From contig JAFRZE010000047.1 in the NCBI GenBank assembly GCA_017442735.1, positions 1-64,000 on the forward strand: 64,000 nt of DNA, written 5' to 3'. This document shows, piece by piece, positions 7,042 to 15,895 of this stretch. The stretch's first letter is position 1; the number at the start of each line of letters is the position of its first letter. Under the pieces are notes generated by a model. It saw only the letters and a list, made by a program, of their open reading frames with translations. It was not told the DNA's origin and did not search any database. The translations under genes were made by a program, and so were the position numbers. This DNA comes from Bacillota bacterium. Its GTDB lineage: Bacteria; Bacillota; Clostridia; Lachnospirales; Bianqueaceae.

Positions 7042-7992
7042 TCAGCTGATCTTGCCAAGCATTGCCGCGCCAATAACGCCGGCGTCATTGCCGAGTTTCG
7101 CGATCACGACCTTGGTACGGGTCGAACCGCCGTAAACGTTATCAGCCAGTTCTTTCATAATGGGATCCAACAGCTTGTCTTTCTGTGCGCTGGGGCCGCC
7201 GCCAAGGATGATGTATTCCGGTTGGAAAACGTTGATCGTATTGCCAAGGCCCAGAGCCATATAGTGCGCGTATTCCTGGATCGCGCCTTTTGCCGCTTCG
7301 TCGCCCGCGTTCGCGCAGTCGAAAATGTCTTTCGCATTCAACAGGGAAAGGCGTCCGCCCTCCGCGTCGTTCAGCGTGGAAGAAGGGTTCTGGACCGCCC
7401 ACTTCTTGCCCATACGAATCATACCGGTCGCAGAGCTGTAGCACTCCCAGCAGCCTTTACGGCCGCAGTTGCACTGCAGACCGTCTGCCACGATGACCTG
7501 ATGGCCCATCTCGCCGCCGCCGAAGAAGGCACCGGAGAAGATCTTTCCATCGATAATGATGCCGCCGCCGAGGCCCGTGCCGATCGTAATGGTGATGCAG
7601 TTTTTGTGTCCTTCACCTGCACCGAACATTGCCTCGCCAAGGCCGGCTACATTCGCATCATTCTCAATATAAACCGGAACAGGCAGCAGTTCTTTCATGA
7701 TCGGAACGACCGCCACATTGCGGAAATCAGCGAAGTTCGCGGAGAAATAAACGATCCCATCCACCGGATTGATCGCACCGGGACATCCGATCCCCACGGA
7801 ATGAACGTCATCGAATGTGAATCCCTGATCTTCGACCAGCTCTTTAACCAGTGAAGCCATGTCCTCAATGATCGCACGGTTGTTTCTTTCCGCGCCGGTG
7901 GGAATGCTCTTCTTGCAGAGGATCTCGCCGTTTTCTGTCACAAGAGCTGCCTTGATCGTGGTGCCGCCCAGGTCGATGCCTGCATAAATCAT
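7042..7992 (-). CDS. glcK: ROK-family glucokinase
   Basis: 316 residues. It phosphorylates glucose with ATP in the cytoplasm. The phosphate-binding GIDLGGTTIKAA, the second nucleotide motif ITIGTGLGGGI and the ROK zinc motif CNCGRKGCWE are all visible. Length fits bacterial ROK glucokinases. AAAGGAGG lies 10 bases upstream of the ATG. It follows hprK by 15 bases, so a kinase that regulates carbon use and the enzyme that feeds glucose into glycolysis are made together. ROK members also include other hexose kinases and repressors; the lack of a helix-turn-helix rules out a repressor. Confidence 0.9.
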   Translation of the reverse strand: MIYAGIDLGGTTIKAALVTENGEILCKKSIPTGAERNNRAIIEDMASLVKELVEDQGFTFDDVHSVGIGCPGAINPVDGIVYFSANFADFRNVAVVPIMKELLPVPVYIENDANVAGLGEAMFGAGEGHKNCITITIGTGLGGGIIIDGKIFSGAFFGGGEMGHQVIVADGLQCNCGRKGCWECYSSATGMIRMGKKWAVQNPSSTLNDAEGGRLSLLNAKDIFDCANAGDEAAKGAIQEYAHYMALGLGNTINVFQPEYIILGGGPSAQKDKLLDPIMKELADNVYGGSTRTKVVIAKLGNDAGVIGAAMLGKIS

Positions 7993-8007
7993 GATGCCTG
8001 TCCTCCT

Positions 8008-8970
8008 TTAGTTTTGCAGATTTTTCTTCTGCTTTTTTCTTTTTACATTTTCATTGACGCGGTCCCGAAGCTCCTCGGCCGCGTTATAGCCCATTTTCTT
8101 CTGACGGTGATTCAGCGCCGCTGCCTCGATGATCATCGCCAGATTTCGACCTACCATGACCGGCACCTGATACAGCGCCACTTCCGTTTCCAGGATCGTC
8201 ATAGTTTCGGTCGTCAGTCCGATCCGGTCATACAGTTTATCGGGAACCCACGGTTCCAGCATGACGACCATATCGATCGTCTTGTTGATGCGGACTGCCT
8301 GTACGCCATAGAGTTCTTTTATGTTCAGAACGCCAACTCCTCTGAGCTCGATCAGGTTCCGTATCATATCGACGCCGCGCGCCATCAGTTCATTCTGTGA
8401 AGTCTTATGTACCTCGACGATATCATCCGCGATCAGACGATGACCACGCTCGACGAGTTCCAGCGCTGTCTCGCTTTTTCCGACACCGCTTTCTCCCAGG
8501 ATCAGTACGCCTTCACCGAAGACATCCACCATAACGCCATGCATGGAAATGCGCGGCGCCAGTTCGTCTGTCAGATACTGGATCAGCTTGGCGGAAAAAC
8601 GGCTGGTCGCCTCTTCCGTCTCCAGTACCGGCGTAGCGTACTTCTCCGCGATCGTGACAAAGTCTTCGTCGATCTGGTCCGCGACGCCGCGGCAGACGAT
8701 CAGGCATGATATATTCGTACTGAAGAGACGTTCCAGGATCCGGACCCGTTCTTCATGCGTGAGAGACTGCAGGTAGGAATATTCCACCTTTCCTACGATC
8801 TGTACGCGGGAAGGCTCAAAATACTCATAAAACCCTGTCAGCTGCAGCGCAGGGCGGTTGATTTCGGCGTTCGTGACCTCCCGTCCCTTCAGGAGCGACT
8901 TGGATGTGACCACTCGCAACTGAAAATGCTCGGCGAGTTGTTTCAAGGATACAGAATTCCCCTCAGCCAT
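8008..8970 (-). CDS. hprK: HPr kinase/phosphorylase
   Basis: 320 residues. It phosphorylates Ser46 of HPr and Crh in response to glycolytic intermediates and removes the phosphate when phosphate is high, setting catabolite repression through CcpA. Visible: N-terminal HPrK_N domain; Walker A GESGVGKSE at about residues 155-165; RLIADDIVEV; and the signature RGVGVLNIKELYG. I chose ATG 8970 with GGGAGG 5 bases upstream; the GTG at 8976 would overlap that site. It has its own promoter and is followed by glcK. The Crh-like substrate is encoded 3 kb away. Confidence 0.96.
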   Translation of the reverse strand: MAEGNSVSLKQLAEHFQLRVVTSKSLLKGREVTNAEINRPALQLTGFYEYFEPSRVQIVGKVEYSYLQSLTHEERVRILERLFSTNISCLIVCRGVADQIDEDFVTIAEKYATPVLETEEATSRFSAKLIQYLTDELAPRISMHGVMVDVFGEGVLILGESGVGKSETALELVERGHRLIADDIVEVHKTSQNELMARGVDMIRNLIELRGVGVLNIKELYGVQAVRINKTIDMVVMLEPWVPDKLYDRIGLTTETMTILETEVALYQVPVMVGRNLAMIIEAAALNHRQKKMGYNAAEELRDRVNENVKRKKQKKNLQN

Positions 8971-9013
8971 GGCCACCTCCCTGTCACATTTTTTTCAACT
9001 ACATTTGAAATCA

Positions 9014-9042
9014 ATTTTAGCACGCGCCGACATTTAGTTCAA
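9014..9042 (-). promoter_or_regulatory. promoter of hprK-glcK
   Basis: TTGAAC and TAAAAT on the minus strand with 17-base spacing, about 45 bases before hprK. Confidence 0.75.
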
Positions 9043-9064
9043 TAGCTATTCATCGAATAAAAAC

Positions 9065-9109
9065 AAAAAAATCCGACGCTCGGCGGCTCCTCACCGCTCC
9101 ACGTCGGAT
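9065..9109 (-). terminator. terminator of mrp
   Basis: An outer stem ATCCGACG/CGTCGGAT and an inner GC stem are followed by a run of T on the minus strand, 10 bases past the mrp stop. Confidence 0.9.
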
Positions 9110-9119
9110 CCTGATATCT

Positions 9120-9974
9120 TTACAGCTCGCGGATCGCCTTCAGGCACTCATCCAGCCACTCGCCTTCGACTTCTTCGATTTTTCCGGCATCGACCTTTTC
9201 AGCGATCGCAGGATCGATCGGCAGCCGGCCAAGCACTTTCAGTCCGTTCTTCAGCGCTACCTCTTCCAGATGGCTCTCGCCGAAGATCTTGATCTGCTTT
9301 CCGCAGTCCGGACAAGTCAGATAACTCATATTCTCAACGATACCGAGAATCGGGATATTCATCAGTTTCGCCATCTTGATCGCTTTGGTCACGATCATCG
9401 AGACGAGGTCCTGCGGAGAGGTCACGATAATCAGTCCGTCGACCGGCAGAGACTGGAATACAGTCAGCGCCACATCACCGGTTCCGGGGGGCATATCCAC
9501 GACAAGCACGTCGACATCATGCCAAACGGTTTCGCCCCAGAACTGTTTCAGTACACCGCCCAGCACGGGACCGCGCCATACGACGGGATCCGTCTCATCT
9601 TCCAGCAGCAGGTTGATGCTCACCATATCGACGCCGCCGCGGCTTTTCGCCGGGAGCATGCCCATGGAAGAACCCATCAGCTGTTCATGAACACCGAAAG
9701 CCTGCGGGATCGAGGGGCCGGTGATATCCGCATCCAGAATACCGGTGTGAAGTCCCTGCTTCTGCAGCATGGAAGCGATCAGGCCGGAAACCAGCGATTT
9801 GCCGACGCCGCCCTTGCCGCTGACGACACCGATCACCTTACCTACGTTGCTGTACGCATTCGCAGGTTCCAGCAGGCTGCCCGGATCACGGGAAGCGCAG
9901 TTCGCGCTGCAGGTCGAACAGTCATGGGTACAATTCTCGATCGCAGTCTCCTGCATGTTGTTCTCGTCACTCAT
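9120..9974 (-). CDS. mrp: Mrp/NBP35-family iron-sulfur carrier ATPase
   Basis: 284-residue P-loop ATPase of the MinD/Mrp family. These proteins carry and insert Fe-S clusters. The N-terminal cysteine cluster CTHDCSTCSANC is typical of the NBP35-like subgroup; the deviant Walker A is SGKGGVGKS, and the C-terminal CPDCGK motif provides the two cysteines that bridge a cluster in the dimer. AAAGGAGAG precedes the ATG. It lies 12 bases after the SGNH hydrolase gene and probably shares its transcript. Confidence 0.93.
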   Translation of the reverse strand: MSDENNMQETAIENCTHDCSTCSANCASRDPGSLLEPANAYSNVGKVIGVVSGKGGVGKSLVSGLIASMLQKQGLHTGILDADITGPSIPQAFGVHEQLMGSSMGMLPAKSRGGVDMVSINLLLEDETDPVVWRGPVLGGVLKQFWGETVWHDVDVLVVDMPPGTGDVALTVFQSLPVDGLIIVTSPQDLVSMIVTKAIKMAKLMNIPILGIVENMSYLTCPDCGKQIKIFGESHLEEVALKNGLKVLGRLPIDPAIAEKVDAGKIEEVEGEWLDECLKAIREL

Positions 9975-9986
9975 TTTTTCTCTCCT

Positions 9987-11156
9987 TTAGTTTGCTTCAA
10001 CCATCGCATGGTTCTTTAAGTAGTATGACCAGGTCTCATATCCGTCGGCTGTCAGGTGGATACCGTCAAATGTCGACTCATATTCCAGAAAACCGTAATC
10101 GCTCTCAAACAGGCCAGCGATATTCAGGAATACCGTCCGGTCTCCGTCATCCAGCGAAGCGAGCATGTAATTGTAAGAGCGGATCTCATCGTTGTTGAAG
10201 TCCGGATGTTCTGACCAGTATTCCGGGGTCACGTAGGCATTCGACATCACATAAACGATGGCATCCGGCTGATACGTCCGGACCAGATCGAGAATGTCCA
10301 GAAAGTCTGAGAAACAGGTATCGGCGCCCATGCCGATGTTGTTGATGCCGCAGCAAAGGTAGACCTTGCCATAGTTGCCGGAAGAAAGAACACCCGGCAA
10401 CGCTCCGCTTTCCAAGAGGCCGGCATTCGAGATGCCGATCTGTGCGTAAAACGTCGCGTTGTAGATCGTTCCGTATTCCGACAATCCTACGATCCGCGAG
10501 TCCCCGATAAACAGGGCATCCGCGAAATAATCATCTTCCACGGATGTCATGACAAGCTCGCCGGAATGTACTTCCGGTTCACTTCTTTCCTCTTCCGATG
10601 ATTCTTCCGAGGACTCCTCTGAAGACTCTTCCTTTGAGGATTCTTCTGATGATTCTTCCTCGGATGACTCTTCCTCTGACGATTCTTCCTCTGAAGATTC
10701 TTCTTCCGAGGATTCTTCTACTGATTCTTCCTCAGAGCTTTCCTCCGATTCTTCCTGGAGGACCTCTGAAGAGGCTTCAGATTCTGTTTGTAACTCCTCA
10801 GAGCTTTGTTGCCCCGGGTCGTCTGAACTTTCCTCGGAGGATTCATCTTTCTTCTCCGAATCGTTGTTTGATTCGTCTGGTCTTTCGGACTTTTCTAAAG
10901 ATTCCGCCTTCGAAGACTGTTCAGAAACAGAATCGATGTGCTCAGAAGATTCCTGATCCGAACCCTTTCGGGATTCAGCCGGAGAAGATTCTTCCGCGCT
11001 CATCTCAAGAACGACGGAACTCTCTTCTTCCATCGCCAGGACTTTTTTGTCCTGCATGATCAAAACCAGCAGTCCCACCCCGGCGATAATCAGGATTCCG
11101 AACACGACCAGTGACAGGATTTTTTCTGTCCCGGCCTTTAATTTCCATCCTTTCAT
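9987..11156 (-). CDS. membrane-anchored SGNH/GDSL hydrolase with Ser/Glu linker
   Basis: 389 residues in three parts: an N-terminal membrane anchor (about residues 12-33, ILSLVVFGILIIAGVGLLVLI), a 150-residue linker made almost only of Ser, Glu and Asp (SSEEESSEEE repeats), and a C-terminal extracellular SGNH domain. In the hydrolase, FIGDSRIVG holds the nucleophile serine, INNIGM the Asn block, and DGIHLTADGY the Asp-His pair. Such enzymes are esterases or O-acetyl hydrolases, often on cell-wall glycans; the substrate here is unknown. I chose ATG 11156 with AAAGGA 8 bases upstream. Promoter at 11228-11256; mrp follows. Confidence 0.85.
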   Translation of the reverse strand: MKGWKLKAGTEKILSLVVFGILIIAGVGLLVLIMQDKKVLAMEEESSVVLEMSAEESSPAESRKGSDQESSEHIDSVSEQSSKAESLEKSERPDESNNDSEKKDESSEESSDDPGQQSSEELQTESEASSEVLQEESEESSEEESVEESSEEESSEEESSEEESSEEESSEESSKEESSEESSEESSEEERSEPEVHSGELVMTSVEDDYFADALFIGDSRIVGLSEYGTIYNATFYAQIGISNAGLLESGALPGVLSSGNYGKVYLCCGINNIGMGADTCFSDFLDILDLVRTYQPDAIVYVMSNAYVTPEYWSEHPDFNNDEIRSYNYMLASLDDGDRTVFLNIAGLFESDYGFLEYESTFDGIHLTADGYETWSYYLKNHAMVEAN

Positions 11157-11227
11157 ATGCAATCCTTTTTACTGTTTTGGCGTGTATGATTTCATCTTCC
11201 GTTCGGCCAAGTAATATACAGCCATGT

Positions 11228-11256
11228 ATTATACGCCATTTTCGTCAAATACACAA
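11228..11256 (-). promoter_or_regulatory. promoter of the SGNH-mrp transcript
   Basis: TTGTGT and consensus TATAAT on the minus strand with 17-base spacing. Confidence 0.65.
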
Positions 11257-11272
11257 GAAAAATATTTTCTGC

Positions 11273-11301
11273 TTGACATTATCGGGGCCTCATGATATAC
11301 T
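11273..11301 (+). promoter_or_regulatory. promoter of tRNA-Glu/tRNA-Cys
   Basis: Consensus TTGACA and TATACT with 17-base spacing end 28 bases before tRNA-Glu. Confidence 0.9.
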
Positions 11302-11329
11302 AATCAGGCTTTTATCAGCAAAGACATAT

Positions 11330-11401
11330 GGCCCCTTGGTCAAGAGGTTAAGACATCGCCCTTTCACGGCGGTAACGTGGGTTCAATTCCCGCAGGGGTC
11401 A
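11330..11401 (+). tRNA. tRNA-Glu (TTC)
   Basis: 72-base cloverleaf. Acceptor stem GGCCCCT/AGGGGTC, anticodon loop CTTTCAC with anticodon TTC, T arm GGGTTCAATTCCC. CCA is not encoded. It shares a promoter and a terminator with the next tRNA, six bases away. Confidence 0.95.
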
Positions 11402-11406
11402 CTTTT

Positions 11407-11477
11407 GGTGCCATAGCCAAGCGGTAAGGCAAAGGTCTGCAACACCTCTATCATCAGTTCGATTCTGATTGGCACCT
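11407..11477 (+). tRNA. tRNA-Cys (GCA)
   Basis: 71-base cloverleaf. Acceptor stem GGTGCCA/TGGCACC with discriminator T, anticodon loop CTGCAAC with anticodon GCA, T arm AGTTCGATTCT. Confidence 0.95.
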
Positions 11478-11488
11478 CATCATGAAAA

Positions 11489-11524
11489 CATCCAGTGCTT
11501 TCAATGGCACTGGATGTTTTTTTA
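11489..11524. terminator. bidirectional terminator after the tRNA pair
   Basis: Perfect 10-bp stem CATCCAGTGC/GCACTGGATG with a run of T on the plus strand and a shorter one on the minus strand. It can end both the tRNA transcript and the minus-strand GNAT operon. Confidence 0.9.
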
Positions 11525-11563
11525 GTGTTACGATCCCTCTTTTCCTTTTTTCACCCAAGCGGT

Positions 11564-12043
11564 TCAATCACAAAGGAAAAGATCTTTCTTTAGCATAATG
11601 ATATCATCCGTACGATACTCTTCTATGAAGCCGTTATCTATGAAAAGGGAGAGCGCCGGATTATCGATCGCGATATCATCATACAGGATCTCGATCCCGT
11701 TTTTTGCTGCCAACTCACAAAGGATCTTCAGTCCCTGTTTTCCATATCCTTTTCCGCGATGTTCTGCGATTATGATCACATTGGCCAGCCAGATCGATCT
11801 TGCTTCGTCAAAGTGATAGGCGATTTCTCCGACAAACTCGCCGGAATCCACTTCCCTCAGATAACGATAGAACCATTTTCCGTCATCACAAAGGATCCAA
11901 TGATCATACCATGACTGCCATTCGCTCTCAGGAAACAGGATCGTTCCTCCCCATGCATGGTTGTATGACATCGTTTCTTCATCGGCCAGCATCTTCTCCC
12001 GGAACCAGAGATCCTCCACTGTTGGAATATACAAGTTTAGCAA
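11564..12043 (-). CDS. GNAT-family N-acetyltransferase
   Basis: 159 residues if translation begins at TTG 12043, which has GAGG 8 bases upstream and gives MLNLYIPTVEDLWFREKM; the open frame runs further into the LRR gene but without a ribosome site. The acetyl-CoA binding region is VIIAEHRGKGYGKQGLKILCELA, followed by the AIDNPALSLFIDNGF motif usual near the end of GNAT domains. The substrate is unknown. It directly follows the LRR gene and is the last gene before the shared terminator. Confidence 0.8.
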   Translation of the reverse strand: MLNLYIPTVEDLWFREKMLADEETMSYNHAWGGTILFPESEWQSWYDHWILCDDGKWFYRYLREVDSGEFVGEIAYHFDEARSIWLANVIIIAEHRGKGYGKQGLKILCELAAKNGIEILYDDIAIDNPALSLFIDNGFIEEYRTDDIIMLKKDLFLCD

Positions 12044-12056
12044 TTTCTTATCCTCG

Positions 12057-13544
12057 CTATTCCCCTTCTGTCGTTTGCAGGTATTGAGTAAGCTCCGCGC
12101 ACAGCTCGGGGCGTTCGGCGGCACTGAATTTTTGAAGCATGAGTTTTGCTGCTTCCACTCTCAGCATACCCTGTTCCATCAGGAACCTGAGCAGCAGTTC
12201 GTTGTTCCAGGCTTTCTTTTCATAGGTCCTGTATGTACTGCGCACGTATTCGACATAGCTTTCTTTCCATGGCTCGATCTCCGGCATGCCGATCTGTCTC
12301 GCTACCAGGAAGCCTTCCACCACCCGCCTTTGGTGCCGTGGAGGCAAAGCTTCCGGAGAGCCAAGAAAGATGGGTTTACCCAGGTTCGTCATGAGTTCGG
12401 CGCGGGCACTGGCCACGAAGGGATCCTCTTCCTTCGTTCCGTCTGCGGCAGCTTTGGAGATTTCTTTTACGCTGTCCGGCGCGTAGATCACTTTCACCGG
12501 CGCTTCGGAGAAAGCCCATGCGCAGACCTCTGTGACCGTTTCGGGGATATCATAGCGTACGCAGCGACGGCCGGGCGGATAGGCGATCAGCTTTTGCCTG
12601 TCCCGGCTGAGAATGACGCCGTCCACCGCCGTAAAGCGCCGGGACCTGGTTGAAGGCACGAACTCGTGTAATTCGGTGCAGCCGGAAAAAACGTCCGGGT
12701 TTTCGATTCTGTCAGAATATGTAGCGCGCGTCAGTCCCGTGCAGCCTGAAAAAGCAAATCCGTTTATCTTTCTTACACTGTCCGGGATATTCACACTGGT
12801 CAGACTCAGACAGCCATGAAAGGCATTGGAATCGATCTGACGCAGGCTTTCAGGCAGGGTCACGTCCATCAGTGCTTTACAGGCCAGAAAGGCGCCGTCC
12901 CCGATCCGCTCAAGTCCGGCCGGGAGGCAGATACTCTGAAGGGCCATACAATAGCCGAAGGTCTGGTGCTGGATGTCCGTCACCTGCGGCGGAAGTTCCA
13001 GATGTTTCAGATTCCAGCAGCCGTAAAACGCCTGTTCTCCGATACTGGTGACCGTATCCGGAAGGAACACGTTGTTAAGTGCTCTGCAGTTCGTAAAGGT
13101 CTGATATTTTATCTCGGTGATCCCCGATGGGATCATAGCCCGGAGCATTCGCTCACAGCCGTAGAAAGCCTTGCTTCCAAGAGATACCAGGCTGTTCGGC
13201 AGAGACACATATGTCAGTTCCCGGCAGTCCATGAACACCAGGTCTCCCAGTTCTCGGACCCCTTCTTCCAACATGACCAAAACCAAATGTATGCAGAAGT
13301 GAAAGGCCATTTCGCCGATGCGCTCTACACTTCCGGGAATGGTGATGTCCCTTAGTCTCGTACAACGGGAAAAGGCCTTATCTCCGATCTGTCTGACACT
13401 GTCCGGAAGGATGATCTCCGTCAGTCCGTGACAACCCGCAAAAGCGCTGTCGCCGATGGCCGTGATGCCTTCCGGGATAATAACTTTTCCGCCGGGACCG
13501 TGATAAGCAATTAATACTCCGTCCTCTATTTGATAATCAGACAT
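12057..13544 (-). CDS. BspA-type leucine-rich repeat protein
   Basis: 495 residues from MSDYQIEDGVLIAYHG. About a dozen LRR_5 (BspA-type) repeats of roughly 23 residues follow, with the pattern I-G-x-x-A-F-x-x-C-x-x-L-x-x-I-x-L-P-x-S-V, covering about residues 20-340. The C-terminal 150 residues are helical with no motif I recognise. No signal peptide or anchor is seen, so unlike classical BspA adhesins it is probably cytoplasmic. The ribosome site is weak. It sits 16 bases after the ABC permease gene in the same direction. Confidence 0.85.
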   Translation of the reverse strand: MSDYQIEDGVLIAYHGPGGKVIIPEGITAIGDSAFAGCHGLTEIILPDSVRQIGDKAFSRCTRLRDITIPGSVERIGEMAFHFCIHLVLVMLEEGVRELGDLVFMDCRELTYVSLPNSLVSLGSKAFYGCERMLRAMIPSGITEIKYQTFTNCRALNNVFLPDTVTSIGEQAFYGCWNLKHLELPPQVTDIQHQTFGYCMALQSICLPAGLERIGDGAFLACKALMDVTLPESLRQIDSNAFHGCLSLTSVNIPDSVRKINGFAFSGCTGLTRATYSDRIENPDVFSGCTELHEFVPSTRSRRFTAVDGVILSRDRQKLIAYPPGRRCVRYDIPETVTEVCAWAFSEAPVKVIYAPDSVKEISKAAADGTKEEDPFVASARAELMTNLGKPIFLGSPEALPPRHQRRVVEGFLVARQIGMPEIEPWKESYVEYVRSTYRTYEKKAWNNELLLRFLMEQGMLRVEAAKLMLQKFSAAERPELCAELTQYLQTTEGE

Positions 13545-13560
13545 GTTTTCATTCCGTTCC

Positions 13561-15159
13561 TTACAGCGCAGCGAAGATCGCGGCGCCTTTTTTGTCCAGC
13601 CAGCGCAGGAGCAGAAGATCGATCCCGCAAAGAAGCACGATCCAGATAGCAAGATACGCCGCCGCTCCCAGCTGATATCCGACCAGCAGATACAGTCCCA
13701 CCGGAAGGATGGCCGCGAACCAGCCGCCGAACAGCGCGATCGCTACTGCGGCCGTCTGTTTAATGGGGACCAGCTCGCTGGTCCATGTGAGCAAGGGAAG
13801 CTTTGTCCCGATCACTGTATTAAAAAGTGCCGAAAAGGCTGAAAAGGCAAGTGTCATCAGCACCATCAGGATCCGGACAGCGACAGACGTCTTCAGAATA
13901 GCCGCGCCGCAGATGGCGGCAAACAGCATAAGCGGCGCACTGACGACGAACTGGGAAAGCATCTTCGCGCGCAGGACTGTCGCCGGAGAAACCGGCAGAG
14001 ACTGCGGGATCCAGATGCTCTTCCCTTCCAGGGAAACAGACGGAGCCGCATTATCGATCATGATCGAAAGCAGGAACAGCATCGTAAGAACGAGCATCGC
14101 CGAAGTATCCGGCCGGGCCGTAAAGACAAGATCCAGGATTTCACAGATCTCCCCGCCTTTGACGAGCAGAAGGATACCGCTTGCCGGGATCAGCAGGACG
14201 CCCAGTCCGCAGTTGAGCATGTAATTGGAGCTTGAAGTGAAGCGGCCGAGCTCCTTCAGCACCAGTGCCGTAAGAGGCCCACGCGCTTGATGTGTCTTTT
14301 CCCGGTAGCGGATGCGGGGCGCCGAGGCGCTCGTGGTGGCAATCTTCAGAAAACTTCTGGAGAGAAGCCGCCAGACCAGCACACACAGTACAGCCAGGAC
14401 TGCCAGGAAAATGCCGATCGCTGTAAAATCGCCTTCACCGGTCCGTCCGAACAGATAAACACCATAGGCCGCGCCTTTGATCTGACTGCCGTACGCAGCC
14501 GCGTTCGCGATCAGATCCCGGATGAGATCCACCGCCTGGAAATAGACATAGTAGTAGATGCCAATAAACGCCACCGCGATCAGGGTGGTGATGATACTCT
14601 TGTTTTTCAACTTGAGGCTGATCCTGGCGACCACCCAGCCAAGCGTCACAGACAATAGCATGACAATTACCGTAACGATCAGAAACCAGATCAATCCGCC
14701 CAGGATCCGCAATGCGCCGGCTCTTATGATGATCCAGTCCACGATGAGCGCGGGGATCGTGGCGACGGCGGAATACATGGCGCCCATAAGGAACACCGTA
14801 AACAGCCGGGAAATGATGATCGTACGCACCGGGATAGGAAGCGAAAGCAGCAGATCGTTGTCCTTTGCCAGATACAGGCTGGAATAGGTACTGAACACGC
14901 TGCCGAACGCGCCAAGCACGATCGCGACGAGTCCCATCAGCGCGTAATACAGCCAGCCCACGCCCGCTGCGTTCAGCCCTTCACACAGGCTCAGCGCCAT
15001 CACCGTGAACAGGCCGCCCATCATCCCGACCATGATCACGACGAAGAAGATGATCCAGAGTGCCACCTGTCCCTTGGAACGCATACGGTTTTTCTTCGCG
15101 TCAAAAAAGTAACCCCGGAATATCTCCAGCAGTTGCTTCTTTATCAGAAACTTCAGCAT
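13561..15159 (-). CDS. ABC-2-type exporter permease
   Basis: 532 residues with about a dozen hydrophobic segments and the N-terminal pattern MLKFLIKKQLLEIF...YFF seen in large ABC-2 permeases of Firmicutes. Together with the ATPase encoded immediately before it (the genes share the base at 15159) it should form an ABC exporter in the cytoplasmic membrane. The substrate cannot be told. No peptide or lantibiotic gene is seen nearby. Confidence 0.85.
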   Translation of the reverse strand: MLKFLIKKQLLEIFRGYFFDAKKNRMRSKGQVALWIIFFVVIMVGMMGGLFTVMALSLCEGLNAAGVGWLYYALMGLVAIVLGAFGSVFSTYSSLYLAKDNDLLLSLPIPVRTIIISRLFTVFLMGAMYSAVATIPALIVDWIIIRAGALRILGGLIWFLIVTVIVMLLSVTLGWVVARISLKLKNKSIITTLIAVAFIGIYYYVYFQAVDLIRDLIANAAAYGSQIKGAAYGVYLFGRTGEGDFTAIGIFLAVLAVLCVLVWRLLSRSFLKIATTSASAPRIRYREKTHQARGPLTALVLKELGRFTSSSNYMLNCGLGVLLIPASGILLLVKGGEICEILDLVFTARPDTSAMLVLTMLFLLSIMIDNAAPSVSLEGKSIWIPQSLPVSPATVLRAKMLSQFVVSAPLMLFAAICGAAILKTSVAVRILMVLMTLAFSAFSALFNTVIGTKLPLLTWTSELVPIKQTAAVAIALFGGWFAAILPVGLYLLVGYQLGAAAYLAIWIVLLCGIDLLLLRWLDKKGAAIFAAL

Positions 15160-15866
15160 TATTCGGCCTCCAGTTCCAGGAAGACCTCTTCCAGGCTGTC
15201 ATCGCCCTTCACCTCTTCCATCGTGCCGGCCTTGATCAGGCGGCCCTGCTTGATGATGGCGACTTTATCACACAGCTTCTCGGCCACTTCCAGTACGTGG
15301 GTGGAGAAAAAGATCGCGCCGCCCGCGTCGCAGTGTTCCCGCATCATCTCTTTGAGCAGATGAGAAGCCTTCGGGTCCAGGCCCACGAACGGTTCATCCA
15401 TCACGATCAGTTTCGGAGAATGGATCCACGCCGCGATCACGGCCAGCTTCTGCTTCATGCCGTGTGAATACGCAGAGATGGGCTGTGCCAGATCGTTCGT
15501 CAGTTCCAGCAGATCCGCGTACTTCCGGATCCTCTCCTGCCGCACATCCGCCGGGATCCCGAACACATCCGCGATGAAATTCAGGTATTTGATCCCGCTC
15601 ATGAAATCGTACAGATCCGGGTTGTCCGGAATATAGGCCAGCATCTGCTTGCAGACGACCGGTTCCTCGCTGATGGAATGGCCGTCGATCGTGATCCTGC
15701 CTTCTTCAAAGCGCAGGATTCCTACGATGCTTTTCAGCGTGGTCGTCTTACCGGCGCCGTTGTGCCCGATGAATCCGTAGATCTCGCCGGGACGGATGTG
15801 GAGCGACAGATCGTCCACCGCAGTCTTTTGTCCGTAACGTTTAGTCAAATGCTCAATGATCAGCAT
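15159..15866 (-). CDS. ABC transporter ATP-binding protein
   Basis: 235 residues. Walker A GHNGAGKTTT, signature YSHGMKQKL, Walker B LIVMDEPFVGLDP and the switch histidine STHV are present. It belongs to the CcmA/YhcH-like class that works with ABC-2 permeases. AAAGGAGAGG lies upstream of the ATG, 30 bases after the kinase-fragment gene. Its partner permease follows directly. Confidence 0.93.
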   Translation of the reverse strand: MLIIEHLTKRYGQKTAVDDLSLHIRPGEIYGFIGHNGAGKTTTLKSIVGILRFEEGRITIDGHSISEEPVVCKQMLAYIPDNPDLYDFMSGIKYLNFIADVFGIPADVRQERIRKYADLLELTNDLAQPISAYSHGMKQKLAVIAAWIHSPKLIVMDEPFVGLDPKASHLLKEMMREHCDAGGAIFFSTHVLEVAEKLCDKVAIIKQGRLIKAGTMEEVKGDDSLEEVFLELEAE

Positions 15867-15895
15867 GACGAATCCCTCTCCTTTTCCTGATGGAA

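Noticed and set aside
10549-11059. Ser/Asp-rich and Leu-rich open frames on the plus strand
   Set aside because: They are antisense readings of the low-complexity linker of the SGNH hydrolase gene.
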